Shown: piece by piece, positions 15,916-23,867 of the stretch
How the letters are laid out: every line of letters starts with the position of its first letter
How positions within the stretch are numbered: the stretch's first letter is position 1
Translations under genes and position numbers: made by a program
Assembly (NCBI GenBank): GCA_934654815.1
Contig: CAKUGU010000014.1
Span: forward strand, 1 to 47,259
From: an uncultured Ellagibacter sp.
GTDB taxonomy: Bacteria > Actinomycetota > Coriobacteriia > Coriobacteriales > Eggerthellaceae
Direction: 5' to 3'
DNA: 47,259 nucleotides
Notes under the pieces: model-generated
What the model saw: the letters and a program-made list of their open reading frames with translations, nothing else
Told to the model about the DNA's origin: nothing
Databases searched by the model: none

Positions 15916-17792
15916 GCGGAAACGAGAACCCGCAGCAGGGCGCTGCCGCCGCCCCCACGCAACCTCGGCGCCGCGGGCCGCGCCCGCACGGGCCCATGGG
16001 GCGCATGATGCCCGGTGAGAAGGCGAAGGACTTCAAGGGCACGATGAAGAAGATGCTCTCGTTCATGGGGCGCTTCAAGGTGCAGCTTATCGTGGTGCTC
16101 CTGTTCGCCATCGGCTCGACGGTGTTCAACATCGTGGGCCCGAAGGTGCTCTCCGAGGCGACCACCGAGCTGTTCAGCGGCATCGTCGCCAAGATCGGCG
16201 GCGACGGCGGCATAAACTTCGACCGCGTCGCGCAGATCCTTCTGTTCACGCTTTGCCTCTACCTGCTTTCGGCGGCGTGCTCGTTCGTGCAGGGCTGGAT
16301 CATGAGCTCGGTGTCGCAGCGCACGTGCTACGAGCTGCGTCGCCAGATCTCCGAGAAGATCAACCGCATGCCGTTCGGCTCCTTCGACAACGCGAGCACA
16401 GGCGACGTCCTCTCGCGCATCACCAACGACGTCGACACGCTCGGGCAGAGTCTGAACCAGGGCGTGACGCAGCTCATCACCTCGAGCGTTACCATCGTCG
16501 GCGTGGTCGTCATGATGCTTTCCATCAACCCGATCATGACGCTCATCACGCTGTTCATCGTGCCGGTGTCGCTCGTGCTCATCAAGGTGGTCGTCGGGCG
16601 CTCCCAGCGCTACTTTCGCGACCAGCAGCGCACCTTGGGCGTCATCAACGGTCAGGTCGAGGAGACGTTCTCGGGGCATACGGTCGTGCGCGCCTTCGGG
16701 CAGGAGGGTCGTACCCTGAAAGCCTTCGATGACACGAACGCGCATCTGCGCGAGTGCGGCTGGAAGGCCCAGTTCGTGTCGGGCCTCATGCAGCCCATCA
16801 TGAACTTCGTCGGCAACGTCGGCTACGTGGCCGTCGCGCTCACGGGCTCCATCTTCGCGGTGCAGGGGATCATCACCGTCGGCGACATCCAGGCGTTCAT
16901 CCAGTACGTGAAGAACTTCACGCAGCCCATCACCCAGCTCGCCCAGGTGAGCAACGTGCTCCAGCAGCTCGCCGCCGCCGCCGAGCGCATCTTCGAGTTC
17001 TTGGACGAGGAGGAGCTTCCCGCCGAGGAGCCGCGCGCGCTCGCCGCGAACGTCTCGAACGACGTCGAGTTCGACCACGTGCGCTTCGGGTACGGCCCCG
17101 ACAAGACCGTCATCAACGACTTCTCCGCCAAGGTGGCCGAGGGCCAGACCGTGGCCATCGTGGGGCCGACGGGCGCGGGCAAGACCACCATGGTGAAGCT
17201 GCTCATGCGCTTCTACGACGTCGACGGCGGCGCGATCCGCATCGGCGGCACCGACGTGCGCGACTTCGTGCGCTCGGACGTGCGCTCGCTGTTCGGCATG
17301 GTGCTGCAGGACACGTGGCTTTTCAGCGGGACCATCCGCGAGAACATCCGCTACGGCAAGCTCGACGCCACCGACGAAGAGGTCGAGGCGGCGGCACGGG
17401 CGGGCAGCGCGCACCATTTCATCAGCACCCTTCCCGGCGGCTACGACTTCGTCATCAACGAGGACGCGAGCAACATAAGCCAAGGCCAGCGCCAGCTGCT
17501 CACCATCGCGCGCGCGATCCTCGCGAACAAGAGCATGCTCATCCTGGACGAGGCGACGAGCTCGGTCGACACGCGCACCGAGGAGCGCATCCAGCGCGCC
17601 ATGGACGCGCTCATGGAGGGCCGCACGTCGTTCGTCATCGCGCACCGTCTCTCGACGATCCGCTCGGCCGACCTCATCCTCGTCATGCAGCACGGTGACA
17701 TCGTCGAGCAGGGCACGCACGACGAGCTGCTCGCTCGCGGCGGCTTTTACGCGGAACTCTACAATTCGCAGTTCGCGGAAGAGGAAGAATAG
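15912..17792 (+). CDS. Heterodimeric ABC exporter, catalytic half
   Basis: This is the partner of the preceding gene (ATGA overlap), 626 residues. A Pro/Arg/Gly-rich cytoplasmic N terminus (about 1-45) precedes the six-helix domain. The ATPase has Walker A GPTGAGKTT (418-426), a non-canonical signature ISQGQRQ (522-528), an intact Walker B LILDE with E547, and switch H578. The canonical VSGGQ of the other half completes this catalytic site, as expected for an asymmetric pair. TMs and the FGQE coupling region (VVRAFGQEGRTLKAF) are well conserved. The pair should act together in the cytoplasmic membrane as an exporter. Confidence 0.93.
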   Translation: MSGNENPQQGAAAAPTQPRRRGPRPHGPMGRMMPGEKAKDFKGTMKKMLSFMGRFKVQLIVVLLFAIGSTVFNIVGPKVLSEATTELFSGIVAKIGGDGGINFDRVAQILLFTLCLYLLSAACSFVQGWIMSSVSQRTCYELRRQISEKINRMPFGSFDNASTGDVLSRITNDVDTLGQSLNQGVTQLITSSVTIVGVVVMMLSINPIMTLITLFIVPVSLVLIKVVVGRSQRYFRDQQRTLGVINGQVEETFSGHTVVRAFGQEGRTLKAFDDTNAHLRECGWKAQFVSGLMQPIMNFVGNVGYVAVALTGSIFAVQGIITVGDIQAFIQYVKNFTQPITQLAQVSNVLQQLAAAAERIFEFLDEEELPAEEPRALAANVSNDVEFDHVRFGYGPDKTVINDFSAKVAEGQTVAIVGPTGAGKTTMVKLLMRFYDVDGGAIRIGGTDVRDFVRSDVRSLFGMVLQDTWLFSGTIRENIRYGKLDATDEEVEAAARAGSAHHFISTLPGGYDFVINEDASNISQGQRQLLTIARAILANKSMLILDEATSSVDTRTEERIQRAMDALMEGRTSFVIAHRLSTIRSADLILVMQHGDIVEQGTHDELLARGGFYAELYNSQFAEEEE

Positions 17793-17803
17793 GTACACTC
17801 TAT

Positions 17804-17834
17804 CTCTGCGCGGGGATCGTCCCTTCGCGCAGAG
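17804..17834 (+). terminator. Hairpin after the ABC exporter operon
   Basis: A 9-bp perfect stem (17804-17812 with 17826-17834) lies 12 nt past the exporter stop. No T-run follows, so termination is uncertain. A TACACT just before it (17794-17799) could instead be a -10 for the HAD gene. Confidence 0.4.
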
Positions 17835-17894
17835 AGCCCCGCGTCTTGCCGGGGCGCGTTTCGGAACCATCGCAGGAAAGGGGCCCAAGCCGAC

Positions 17895-18596
17895 ATGAGC
17901 GCTGCACAAGATGCGCAGGTGCGCGACAACGGTGTCGTGCGCATCGCCGCATTCGATTTCGACGGAACGTGCATCGCGGGCAATTCCCCCGTGCTCCTCG
18001 TCAAGCGCCTGATCAAGCTCGGCAAGCTCGACAAGAGCGTCATCGCGCGCATCGGGCTTTGGGCCATCGCCTACAAGCTGCGCCTCCCGCAGAACGAGAG
18101 TTGGGTGCGCGGGCTCGTGTTCCGCGCCTTCGCGGGCGAGCCGGTGGAGAAGGTCGATAGGTTCCTGCGCGATTTCTACGATTCGGACGTCGCTCCCTTG
18201 TTCCGGAAGGAAGCGGAGGCCGAGCTTTCCGCCCAGCGGGCGGCGGGGCGCGTCGTCGTGGTCGTGTCGGCGACGTTCGAGCCCATCGTCGAGCGCATGA
18301 TGGAATCCCATGCGGTCGACTTCCAGCTGTCAACGCGCATGAAGACGGCTGCGGACGGCACCTACACCTGCGAAGTCGAGGGCCTTCCCGTCGAGGGGGA
18401 GCAGAAGCTCGTGCGGCTGCGCGAGTTCGCCGATGCGCGTTTCGGGGCGGGCAAGTGGGTGCTCGACGCCGCCTACGGCGATCACCATTCCGACCGGACG
18501 CTGCTCGCCGCGGCGAAGCATCCCGTCGCCGTCACCCCCGACCGTCCGCTCTCGCGCACCGCGAAGGCGCAAAGTTGGCGCGTCGCCGAGTGGTAG
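17895..18596 (+). CDS. HAD-IB family phosphatase (SerB-like)
   Basis: This 233-residue cytoplasmic phosphohydrolase belongs to the phosphoserine-phosphatase-like subfamily. Motif I is DFDGT at 21-25 with nucleophile D21. Motif II is VVVVVSATFEP. Motif III/IV is the Lys in EGEQKLVRL and AAYGDHHSDRTLL. Similar proteins are annotated HAD-IB hydrolases acting on phosphoserine, phosphoethanolamine or lysophosphatidate. The substrate is not readable here. GGAAAGGGG precedes the ATG. It lies 102 nt after the exporter pair, so cotranscription is possible. Confidence 0.88.
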   Translation: MSAAQDAQVRDNGVVRIAAFDFDGTCIAGNSPVLLVKRLIKLGKLDKSVIARIGLWAIAYKLRLPQNESWVRGLVFRAFAGEPVEKVDRFLRDFYDSDVAPLFRKEAEAELSAQRAAGRVVVVVSATFEPIVERMMESHAVDFQLSTRMKTAADGTYTCEVEGLPVEGEQKLVRLREFADARFGAGKWVLDAAYGDHHSDRTLLAAAKHPVAVTPDRPLSRTAKAQSWRVAEW

Positions 18597-18793
18597 AGCC
18601 TCGCCCGATCGCGATTCTCCCGTCCTCTTCGCACATGTTTCTCGGCGGCGCCGGCCCTGCGCCTCGCCGTATCGCGGAAACGTGAAATACTCACGCATTC
18701 GCCCCGCTTACCCGGCCAGTGGTCTAAAATGTCACCTGAACTGTAGACATTGCCGCACACCGATGCGATGCGGAAACGAATGGAGGTGGGTCC

Positions 18794-20338
18794 ATGTTGG
18801 AGAACGCCAACACGCCAAGCCGCGACGACAATCGCGGCGACACGTGCGCCGACTACCTCGGCCGCGCGCAAGATGCGTGCGCCGCGGGCGACGCGGTGCT
18901 CGGCATGCACCTGTACTTGACCGCCTTCGAAAAGGCCTCGGGCTGCCAGGTCGAACCGGGCACCGAGGCGATTGACGGCCTGAAAAAGGCATGGGACCTT
19001 GCATGCAAGCTGAAGGAGCGCTCGCTCGCCGAGTACATATTCGGGAAGCTCGAGCCGTTCCTTTCCGCCAGCGAATCGGCCGAATACGCCGCCGAGCTCC
19101 AGAAGCTCGCGCTCGACAAGCTGGAGGAGTTCGGCCTTTCGAAAGACGACCTGGAAGACATGGCCGACATGATCTCGCAGGACTTCCTCGGGCTGGGCTC
19201 GAAGATCCTGAAGGTCGAGCATCTCGGTGATTTCACGCCCGACGACATCGCCTCGTGGGCGCACGGGCACGCTTCCGACGCGTCCGACGACAAGGCGGAA
19301 GGCGACGCGAAGGACGCGCCTTCGGCGAAGAAGCCGGCGGGCCCTGTCCGGGCTTCCCGCGGCCAGGCCACGACGCTTTCGAAGCTCGCCGAGAACGCGG
19401 GCATCAAGCCCGTCGAGCACCTTGAGCGCCTTACCTACGACGACCTGGCCGGCTACGACGCCGCCATCGCTACCATGAGGGACTTCGGCGTCGGCATGCA
19501 GGACGATGAGGGCTTCAAGGAGCTCGTCGACATGTTGAACGCTCGCCATGGGCTCGACCGCATGCCCGTCACCGACACCTTCCTCTTCCGCTCTCCCGCT
19601 CGCGAGGACGCCTCCCGCTTCATGGAGGCGACGCTCGGCGAGCTGAAGCTGCCGGCGCTGCGTATGCGCATGGAGGAGAACCTCTCGGGGATGCCCGTGC
19701 TCTGCGTGATGAGCCAGGTCGATCCTACGCTCAAGTTCGATTCCGCCCACGGGACGTTCATGGGCAGCGGCGTGCTCATCCTCGAGGACCTCGACTTGTG
19801 GTCGGCGCCGCAGGCCGATGCGGGCGACGACTTCGAGGGCTTCGTCTACGCCTCGCTTTCCCGCGGCGCGCGCGAAGCGGTGAACCTCATCCGCTCCGCG
19901 GTCGACAACCCGGACGTGTACGTGCTCGCCTCCGCCTCGAGCGAGGGCGACATCGACCCGTTCTTCCTCGACCTGCTCGAGCCGATGTCGTTCATCGACA
20001 TCGACCTTCCGACGGCCGAAGAGCGCGTGGAGATCTGGATGGAGATAGCGCGCGACCATCCGTCCATCCGTGCGGTCCGCGTCGCCGATCTGGTGCGCTA
20101 CTCCGTGAACATGCCGCGCTTCGACATCTACATGGCGGCGCGCGAAGCGATCGAGGAAGCATACAAGGAAAGCCTGTTCGCGCGGCGCTACGTCCCGGTC
20201 ACGCGCGACAACCTCTTCGACAAGCTGGCGGCCTACCAGCCGCTCGACTCGAAGGAATACCATGAGCTTGAAGAGCAGGTGGTCAAGGATTTCAGGGCCG
20301 ATTTGGACCATATCGACGATTTGCTTTCGGGCCTTTAG
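18794..20338 (+). CDS. AAA+-like protein lacking a P-loop
   Basis: I do not recognise a named family for this 514-residue soluble protein. Residues about 15-140 are helical and TPR-like, and about 165-190 form an Ala/Asp/Lys-rich linker. Residues 255-475 follow the order of an AAA+ module: a beta-strand and turn where Walker A should be (TDTFLFRSPAREDAS, 260-274, with no Gly-Lys-Thr), a Walker-B-like strand VLILEDLD (to 334), a sensor-1-like strand VYVLASASSEGD, and a lid starting PTAEERVEIWMEIARDHPS (from P406). ATP binding is therefore doubtful. GGAGGTG stands 6 nt before the ATG. The Rrf2 gene follows by 17 nt, so the two are probably cotranscribed. Confidence 0.7.
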   Translation: MLENANTPSRDDNRGDTCADYLGRAQDACAAGDAVLGMHLYLTAFEKASGCQVEPGTEAIDGLKKAWDLACKLKERSLAEYIFGKLEPFLSASESAEYAAELQKLALDKLEEFGLSKDDLEDMADMISQDFLGLGSKILKVEHLGDFTPDDIASWAHGHASDASDDKAEGDAKDAPSAKKPAGPVRASRGQATTLSKLAENAGIKPVEHLERLTYDDLAGYDAAIATMRDFGVGMQDDEGFKELVDMLNARHGLDRMPVTDTFLFRSPAREDASRFMEATLGELKLPALRMRMEENLSGMPVLCVMSQVDPTLKFDSAHGTFMGSGVLILEDLDLWSAPQADAGDDFEGFVYASLSRGAREAVNLIRSAVDNPDVYVLASASSEGDIDPFFLDLLEPMSFIDIDLPTAEERVEIWMEIARDHPSIRAVRVADLVRYSVNMPRFDIYMAAREAIEEAYKESLFARRYVPVTRDNLFDKLAAYQPLDSKEYHELEEQVVKDFRADLDHIDDLLSGL

Positions 20339-20355
20339 GGGGAAGGCTATAAGCT

Positions 20356-20871
20356 ATGGACATCACACGACGTTGCGACTACGCATGCAGGATGCTTCGC
20401 GCCGCCTATCGGAACGGCGATGAGCGCATGTCGGTCGCAGAACTTGCCGAACGCGAGGGCATTCCCTACGCGTTCGCGCGCAGCATCCAGCACGACCTGA
20501 CCAAATGCGGATTCGTGAACACGACGCGCGGCGCGCATGGCGGCCTGTGCCTTGGGTGCGACCCGGCCGTCGTGACCGTGCGCGACGTGGTCGAGGCCGT
20601 TCAAGGCCCGGTGAGCGTGTCGGAGTGCGGAGTGGGCGCCGCCCCGTGCGGCAGAAGCGCGACGTGCGCCTACAACAAGGTGTGGCGCGGCGCCGATCGC
20701 CTTTTGAGCGACTACCTGGGCTCGATCACGCTCAAGGACCTCTTCGAGCTCGGCAGCGACCATCCGTCGGTGCGCGAAGCACTGGGCGATTCCGACGACG
20801 GCTGCTCGGCTTGCACGGGTACGTTCGGCCTGGCTCTCGAAGGCGGCTGTCACAGCAAGGTTCCCTGCTAG
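20356..20871 (+). CDS. Rrf2 family regulator with iron-sulfur cysteines
   Basis: This 171-residue DNA-binding protein has an N-terminal winged helix (DITRRCDYACRMLRAAY, then RMSVAELAEREGIPYAFARSI) typical of Rrf2/IscR/NsrR. Three cysteines C91, C98 and C104 match the IscR ligands C92, C98 and C104 closely in spacing. The IscR His107 position is Asn here. A Cys-rich tail (CSAC and two more Cys) is unusual. It probably binds a [2Fe-2S] or [4Fe-4S] cluster and senses iron-sulfur status, NO or redox. It is followed after one nucleotide by the MutY-like gene, so they share a transcript. Confidence 0.9.
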   Translation: MDITRRCDYACRMLRAAYRNGDERMSVAELAEREGIPYAFARSIQHDLTKCGFVNTTRGAHGGLCLGCDPAVVTVRDVVEAVQGPVSVSECGVGAAPCGRSATCAYNKVWRGADRLLSDYLGSITLKDLFELGSDHPSVREALGDSDDGCSACTGTFGLALEGGCHSKVPC

Positions 20872-20872
20872 C

Positions 20873-21751
20873 ATGGCCCGCGCGCAAAGCTGTCCTTCTG
20901 CATGGCCCGATGACGCCCCCTCCCTGGGGGCGTTCGTTTCGCATGTGCGCGAAGAGGGGGCGCGCCTTTGGCGCGAGCTTCCCTGGCGCAACATCGGCGA
21001 CGCGTACGCGGTGCTCGTGTCGGAAGTCATGCTGCAGCAAACCCAGGTCAAGCGCGTGCTTGGGCGGTGGGAGCGCTTCCTTTCGAAGTTCCCCACGCCC
21101 GACGCGCTTGCCGCCGCGGCGACGTCGGACGTGGTCGCCGAATGGCAAGGGCTCGGCTACAACCGCCGCGCGCTCGCGCTCAAGCGGGCCTGCGAGGTCT
21201 GCTCGGCCGACTTCGCGGGCGCGCTTCCGCGCACGGCCGAGGAACTCGAGAAGCTGCCCGGCATCGGGCCCGCAACCGCTGCGGGCGTGGTGGCGTTCGC
21301 CTACGACGAGCCGGCGCTCTACCTGGAAACCAACGTGCGCACCGTCTTCCTCCACGACGTGTTCCCGAATCGCGAGGGCGTGAAGGACAGGGAAATCGCC
21401 CCGCTCGTCGCGCTCGCGTGCCCCGATGAGGACGTGCGCGGCTGGTACTACGCGTTGCTCGACTACGGTGCGCACCTCAAGTCGACGGTCGCGAACCCGT
21501 CGCGGCGAAGCGCGCACTACACCCGGCAGAGCGCGTTTGAGGGGTCGCGGCGCCAGAAGCGCGCCGAGGTGGTGCGGGTCGTGCTCGCGGCCGAAGGAGC
21601 CGTTTCGCTTGAAGAGGTCCACCGGCTCCTTAACCGCTTCGAGCGCGAGCACGGGCGCGACGACGTCGACGGGGAGCTGTTCTTTTCTATCGTGGGCGAT
21701 CTCGCCCGGGAAGGGTTTTTCACCGTCGAGGACGGCGTCGCGTCCGCGTAG
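20873..21751 (+). CDS. MutY-like HhH-GPD DNA glycosylase without Fe-S cluster
   Basis: This 292-residue base-excision repair protein resembles adenine glycosylase MutY. It has PWRNIGDAYAVLVSEVMLQQ with catalytic-type E51, and the helix-hairpin-helix LEKLPGIGPATAAG. Three departures stand out. The usual LDGNVxR strand reads YLETNVRT, putting E152 where the catalytic Asp belongs. The four cluster cysteines after DYGA are absent (HLKSTVANPSRRSAHY). The C-terminal NUDIX-like 8-oxoG recognition domain is short or missing (292 versus about 350 residues). Clusterless MutY proteins are known. A different base specificity is possible. It starts 1 nt after the Rrf2 gene. Confidence 0.82.
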   Translation: MARAQSCPSAWPDDAPSLGAFVSHVREEGARLWRELPWRNIGDAYAVLVSEVMLQQTQVKRVLGRWERFLSKFPTPDALAAAATSDVVAEWQGLGYNRRALALKRACEVCSADFAGALPRTAEELEKLPGIGPATAAGVVAFAYDEPALYLETNVRTVFLHDVFPNREGVKDREIAPLVALACPDEDVRGWYYALLDYGAHLKSTVANPSRRSAHYTRQSAFEGSRRQKRAEVVRVVLAAEGAVSLEEVHRLLNRFEREHGRDDVDGELFFSIVGDLAREGFFTVEDGVASA

Positions 21752-21762
21752 CGTCCGGCTTA

Positions 21763-21771
21763 TGGTAGAAT
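21763..21771 (+). promoter_or_regulatory. Extended -10 element for the mntP riboswitch transcript
   Basis: TGGTAGAAT lies just ahead of the riboswitch, 12 nt past the stop of the glycosylase gene. It gives mntP its own promoter. Confidence 0.5.
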
Positions 21772-21779
21772 TGCCGAAT

Positions 21780-21925
21780 CCGTGGGGGAGTAGTCGGCGC
21801 CGGATGTGCGCGGCTTGGCCAACATACTGCTCGTTCGAGCTGGTCAAGCCTTAATCGACAAGACTCGCGGTGTGACGCTCGTCGCACCGCGCTTCCATCA
21901 TGCCGGCGCGCGAGCCGGTTTTTTT
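21780..21925 (+). promoter_or_regulatory. yybP-ykoY manganese riboswitch with terminator
   Basis: The leader contains the conserved GGGGGAGTAG (21784-21793) and the GCCAACATACTG segment of the yybP-ykoY aptamer. An 11-bp stem follows (21866-21876 with 21881-21891, one G-U). An intrinsic terminator comes next: CCGGC/GCCGG at 21903-21918 and seven T. The gene immediately downstream is mntP, a standard regulon member. Mn2+ binding should favour expression of the exporter. Confidence 0.88.
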
Positions 21926-21978
21926 ATGCCCGGAAGCGGGGGCTTCGGGCGCGCGACAAGACGAGAGGATCATCCGCT

Positions 21979-22560
21979 GTGGGTTTCATCGAGCTGTTTT
22001 TGGTAGGCGTCGGGCTGTCGATGGACGCCTTCGCCGTTTCCATCTGCAAGGGGTTGGGAATGAAGCGCCTGAACATGAAACAGGCGCTCGTGATCGGGCT
22101 GTTCTTCGGGGGTTTCCAGGCGCTCATGCCGTTTCTGGGCTGGGCGCTCGGCACGCAGCTTGCCGACCTCATCACGCCGATCGATCACTGGATCGCGTTC
22201 ATCCTGCTCGCGGTGATCGGCGGCAAGATGCTCCTCGACGCCTTCCGCGGAGGCGACGAGGAGGAGGCGGGCGAGGCGAAGGACGCGAAGCTCGATCTGA
22301 AGGAGCTGTTCATGCTCGCGATCGCGACGAGCATCGACGCGCTCGCGGTTGGCATCACCTTCGCGTTTCTGGGCGTCGACATCGTGTTCGCGACCGCGGT
22401 TATCGGACTCACCACGTTCGTCATCTCAGTCGCCGGCGTCGCTGTGGGGCACGCCTTCGGCGCGCGCTACGAGAAAGGCGCCACCATCGTGGGCGGCGTC
22501 GTGCTCATCCTGATCGGCCTCAAGATCCTCCTCGAGCATCTGGGGATCATCGCGTTCTAG
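21979..22560 (+). CDS. mntP: Manganese efflux pump MntP
   Basis: MntP exports Mn2+ across the cytoplasmic membrane. The 193-residue protein has about six membrane helices in two homologous halves, each with a conserved acidic motif: GLSMDAFAVSICKGLGM near the start and ATSIDALAVGITFAFLG in the second half. A charged loop (GGDEEEAGEAKDAKLDLKE) joins the halves. Start is GTG with GAGAGGA 9 nt ahead. Control by the yybP-ykoY riboswitch directly upstream agrees with the function. Confidence 0.95.
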   Translation: MGFIELFLVGVGLSMDAFAVSICKGLGMKRLNMKQALVIGLFFGGFQALMPFLGWALGTQLADLITPIDHWIAFILLAVIGGKMLLDAFRGGDEEEAGEAKDAKLDLKELFMLAIATSIDALAVGITFAFLGVDIVFATAVIGLTTFVISVAGVAVGHAFGARYEKGATIVGGVVLILIGLKILLEHLGIIAF

Positions 22561-22568
22561 TCGCAACC

Positions 22569-22593
22569 GGGCGCGCGGAGCAAACGCGCGCCC
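22569..22593. terminator. GC-rich hairpin between convergent mntP and pheA
   Basis: A 9-bp perfect stem (22569-22577 with 22585-22593) with a 7-nt loop lies in the 44-nt gap between convergent genes. There is no T-tract, so it is a probable shared terminator only. Confidence 0.5.
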
Positions 22594-22604
22594 GCGCAGG
22601 CCGC

Positions 22605-23456
22605 CTATTCGATGGGGTAGCAGCCGAGCACCTTCACCTCGCGCAGCTTCAGGCGCAGGCAGTTCAGGGCCGTCTGGATGTTCGGCTCGTTCACGTTGCC
22701 CTCGAACTCGATGAAGAACATGTAGTCGCCGAGCGCCTGCTTGGTGGGGCGCGACTGGATGAGCGACAGGTTCACGCCCGCGTAGGCGAACTCGGACAGG
22801 ATCATGTTGAGCGTGCCGGCACGGTCGCGGCTCAAGAACAGCACGACGGACGTCTTGTAGCGCGCTCCGGTGAACACGGGTTCGTGCCCCTGACGCCCGA
22901 CGAGGGCGAACACGGTTTGGTTGCCGAAGTGGTCCTCGATGTCGGTCGCGCGGACTTCCGCGCCGTGCAGCTTCGCGGCGAGCGCGTTCGCGATGCCGGC
23001 GACGCGCGGGTTCTCCGCGGCGAGCCGCGCGCTTTCCGCGGTCGAGGACGTGGTGATGCTCGTGCGCCCGGGCAGCTTCTCAGAAAGGAAGCGGCGGCAC
23101 TGCGCGAGCCCTTGCGCGTGGCTCGCCACGGTCTCGATGTCCTCGAGAGGCGCGCCCGGGCTCGTGACGAGGCAATGGTGGATGTCGACCACCGTTTCCC
23201 CCAGGATCACCGAGGTGCTGTTCAGCGCGAAGCCGTCGAGCGTCGCGGTGACGGGGCCCTCGATGGAGTTCTCCTTGGCGACCACGCCGTACTCGCACCT
23301 TCCGCGGTCCACGCAGTCGAACACCTCGCCGAACGAGGTGCACTCGACAAGCTCGGGCTCGTCGAGCCCGAGGCGCTCGGCGAAGGCGAGCGTCGCCTCG
23401 TGGGAGTAGGTGCCGGCCGGTCCGAGGTATGCGATCGCGTTGTCGGGGGAATTCAT
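22605..23456 (-). CDS. pheA: Prephenate dehydratase
   Basis: The enzyme converts prephenate to phenylpyruvate in phenylalanine synthesis. The 283-residue monofunctional protein opens with AYLGPAGTYSHEATLAFA. It has the ENSIEGPVTATLD segment and the STAESARLAAENP block of the catalytic domain. A C-terminal ACT domain (about 195-280: YKTSVVLFLSRDRAGTLNM) probably gives feedback inhibition by phenylalanine. No chorismate mutase domain is fused. The ATG at 23456 is chosen because AAAAGGAG lies upstream and the further open frame (53 codons) is low-complexity and basic. It diverges from the hydrogenase operon. Confidence 0.95.
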   Translation of the reverse strand: MNSPDNAIAYLGPAGTYSHEATLAFAERLGLDEPELVECTSFGEVFDCVDRGRCEYGVVAKENSIEGPVTATLDGFALNSTSVILGETVVDIHHCLVTSPGAPLEDIETVASHAQGLAQCRRFLSEKLPGRTSITTSSTAESARLAAENPRVAGIANALAAKLHGAEVRATDIEDHFGNQTVFALVGRQGHEPVFTGARYKTSVVLFLSRDRAGTLNMILSEFAYAGVNLSLIQSRPTKQALGDYMFFIEFEGNVNEPNIQTALNCLRLKLREVKVLGCYPIE

Positions 23457-23867
23457 GGGGGTCGATGCTCCTTTTCGTGTCGGGCTTGCGCCCGTTCGTC
23501 TTTCGGCAAAACCGTATTGTAACGGCTCGGGCGCCCTATCGTGGGGATAAATCGTTCGATGCCTCGCTTTGCGCCGGGCGGCGCGGGGCTTGAAATGATG
23601 GCGTCTTGATGTCATTTCGACGCGTCCGTTTAGTTAACCGTTGCTTACAGAAATTGCTACCTCATCAGGCACATTATATGTTACTGAACGGCGGGTGCGT
23701 AACATTTTCGGGACAGTCGAACAATATTTGAGCACCTCGTCTTTTTTCCGCGAACCTTTATGCATACAATGTGTAAGCTTCAATTCGGAAGGCTCGGCAA
23801 CGCTATGCCCTCATGCGGAAACGCGCTGCCGACATGACCACTTTTGAGAGGAAAAGGAGGTGTGCAC
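23457..23867. promoter_or_regulatory. Divergent regulatory region between pheA and the hydrogenase operon
   Basis: This 411-nt gap holds no gene I can support. It contains a perfect dyad, ATGTTAC (23678-23684) and GTAACAT (23699-23705) with a 14-nt spacer. A TACAAT (23765-23770) is preceded by only a T-rich -35 region. A strong AAGGAGGTG (23857-23865) serves the small-subunit start. The right half is visibly more AT-rich than its surroundings, as expected of a regulated promoter. Confidence 0.55.

Noticed and set aside
15675..18311. An 878-codon minus-strand frame opposite the ABC exporter and HAD genes
   Set aside because: It is an antisense shadow of three clearly coding genes, rich in His, Arg and Asp with no motif or ribosome-binding site.
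23641..23847. A 68-codon frame in the hydrogenase promoter region
   Set aside because: It starts at TTG without a Shine-Dalgarno, crosses the dyad and promoter elements and matches nothing I recognise.
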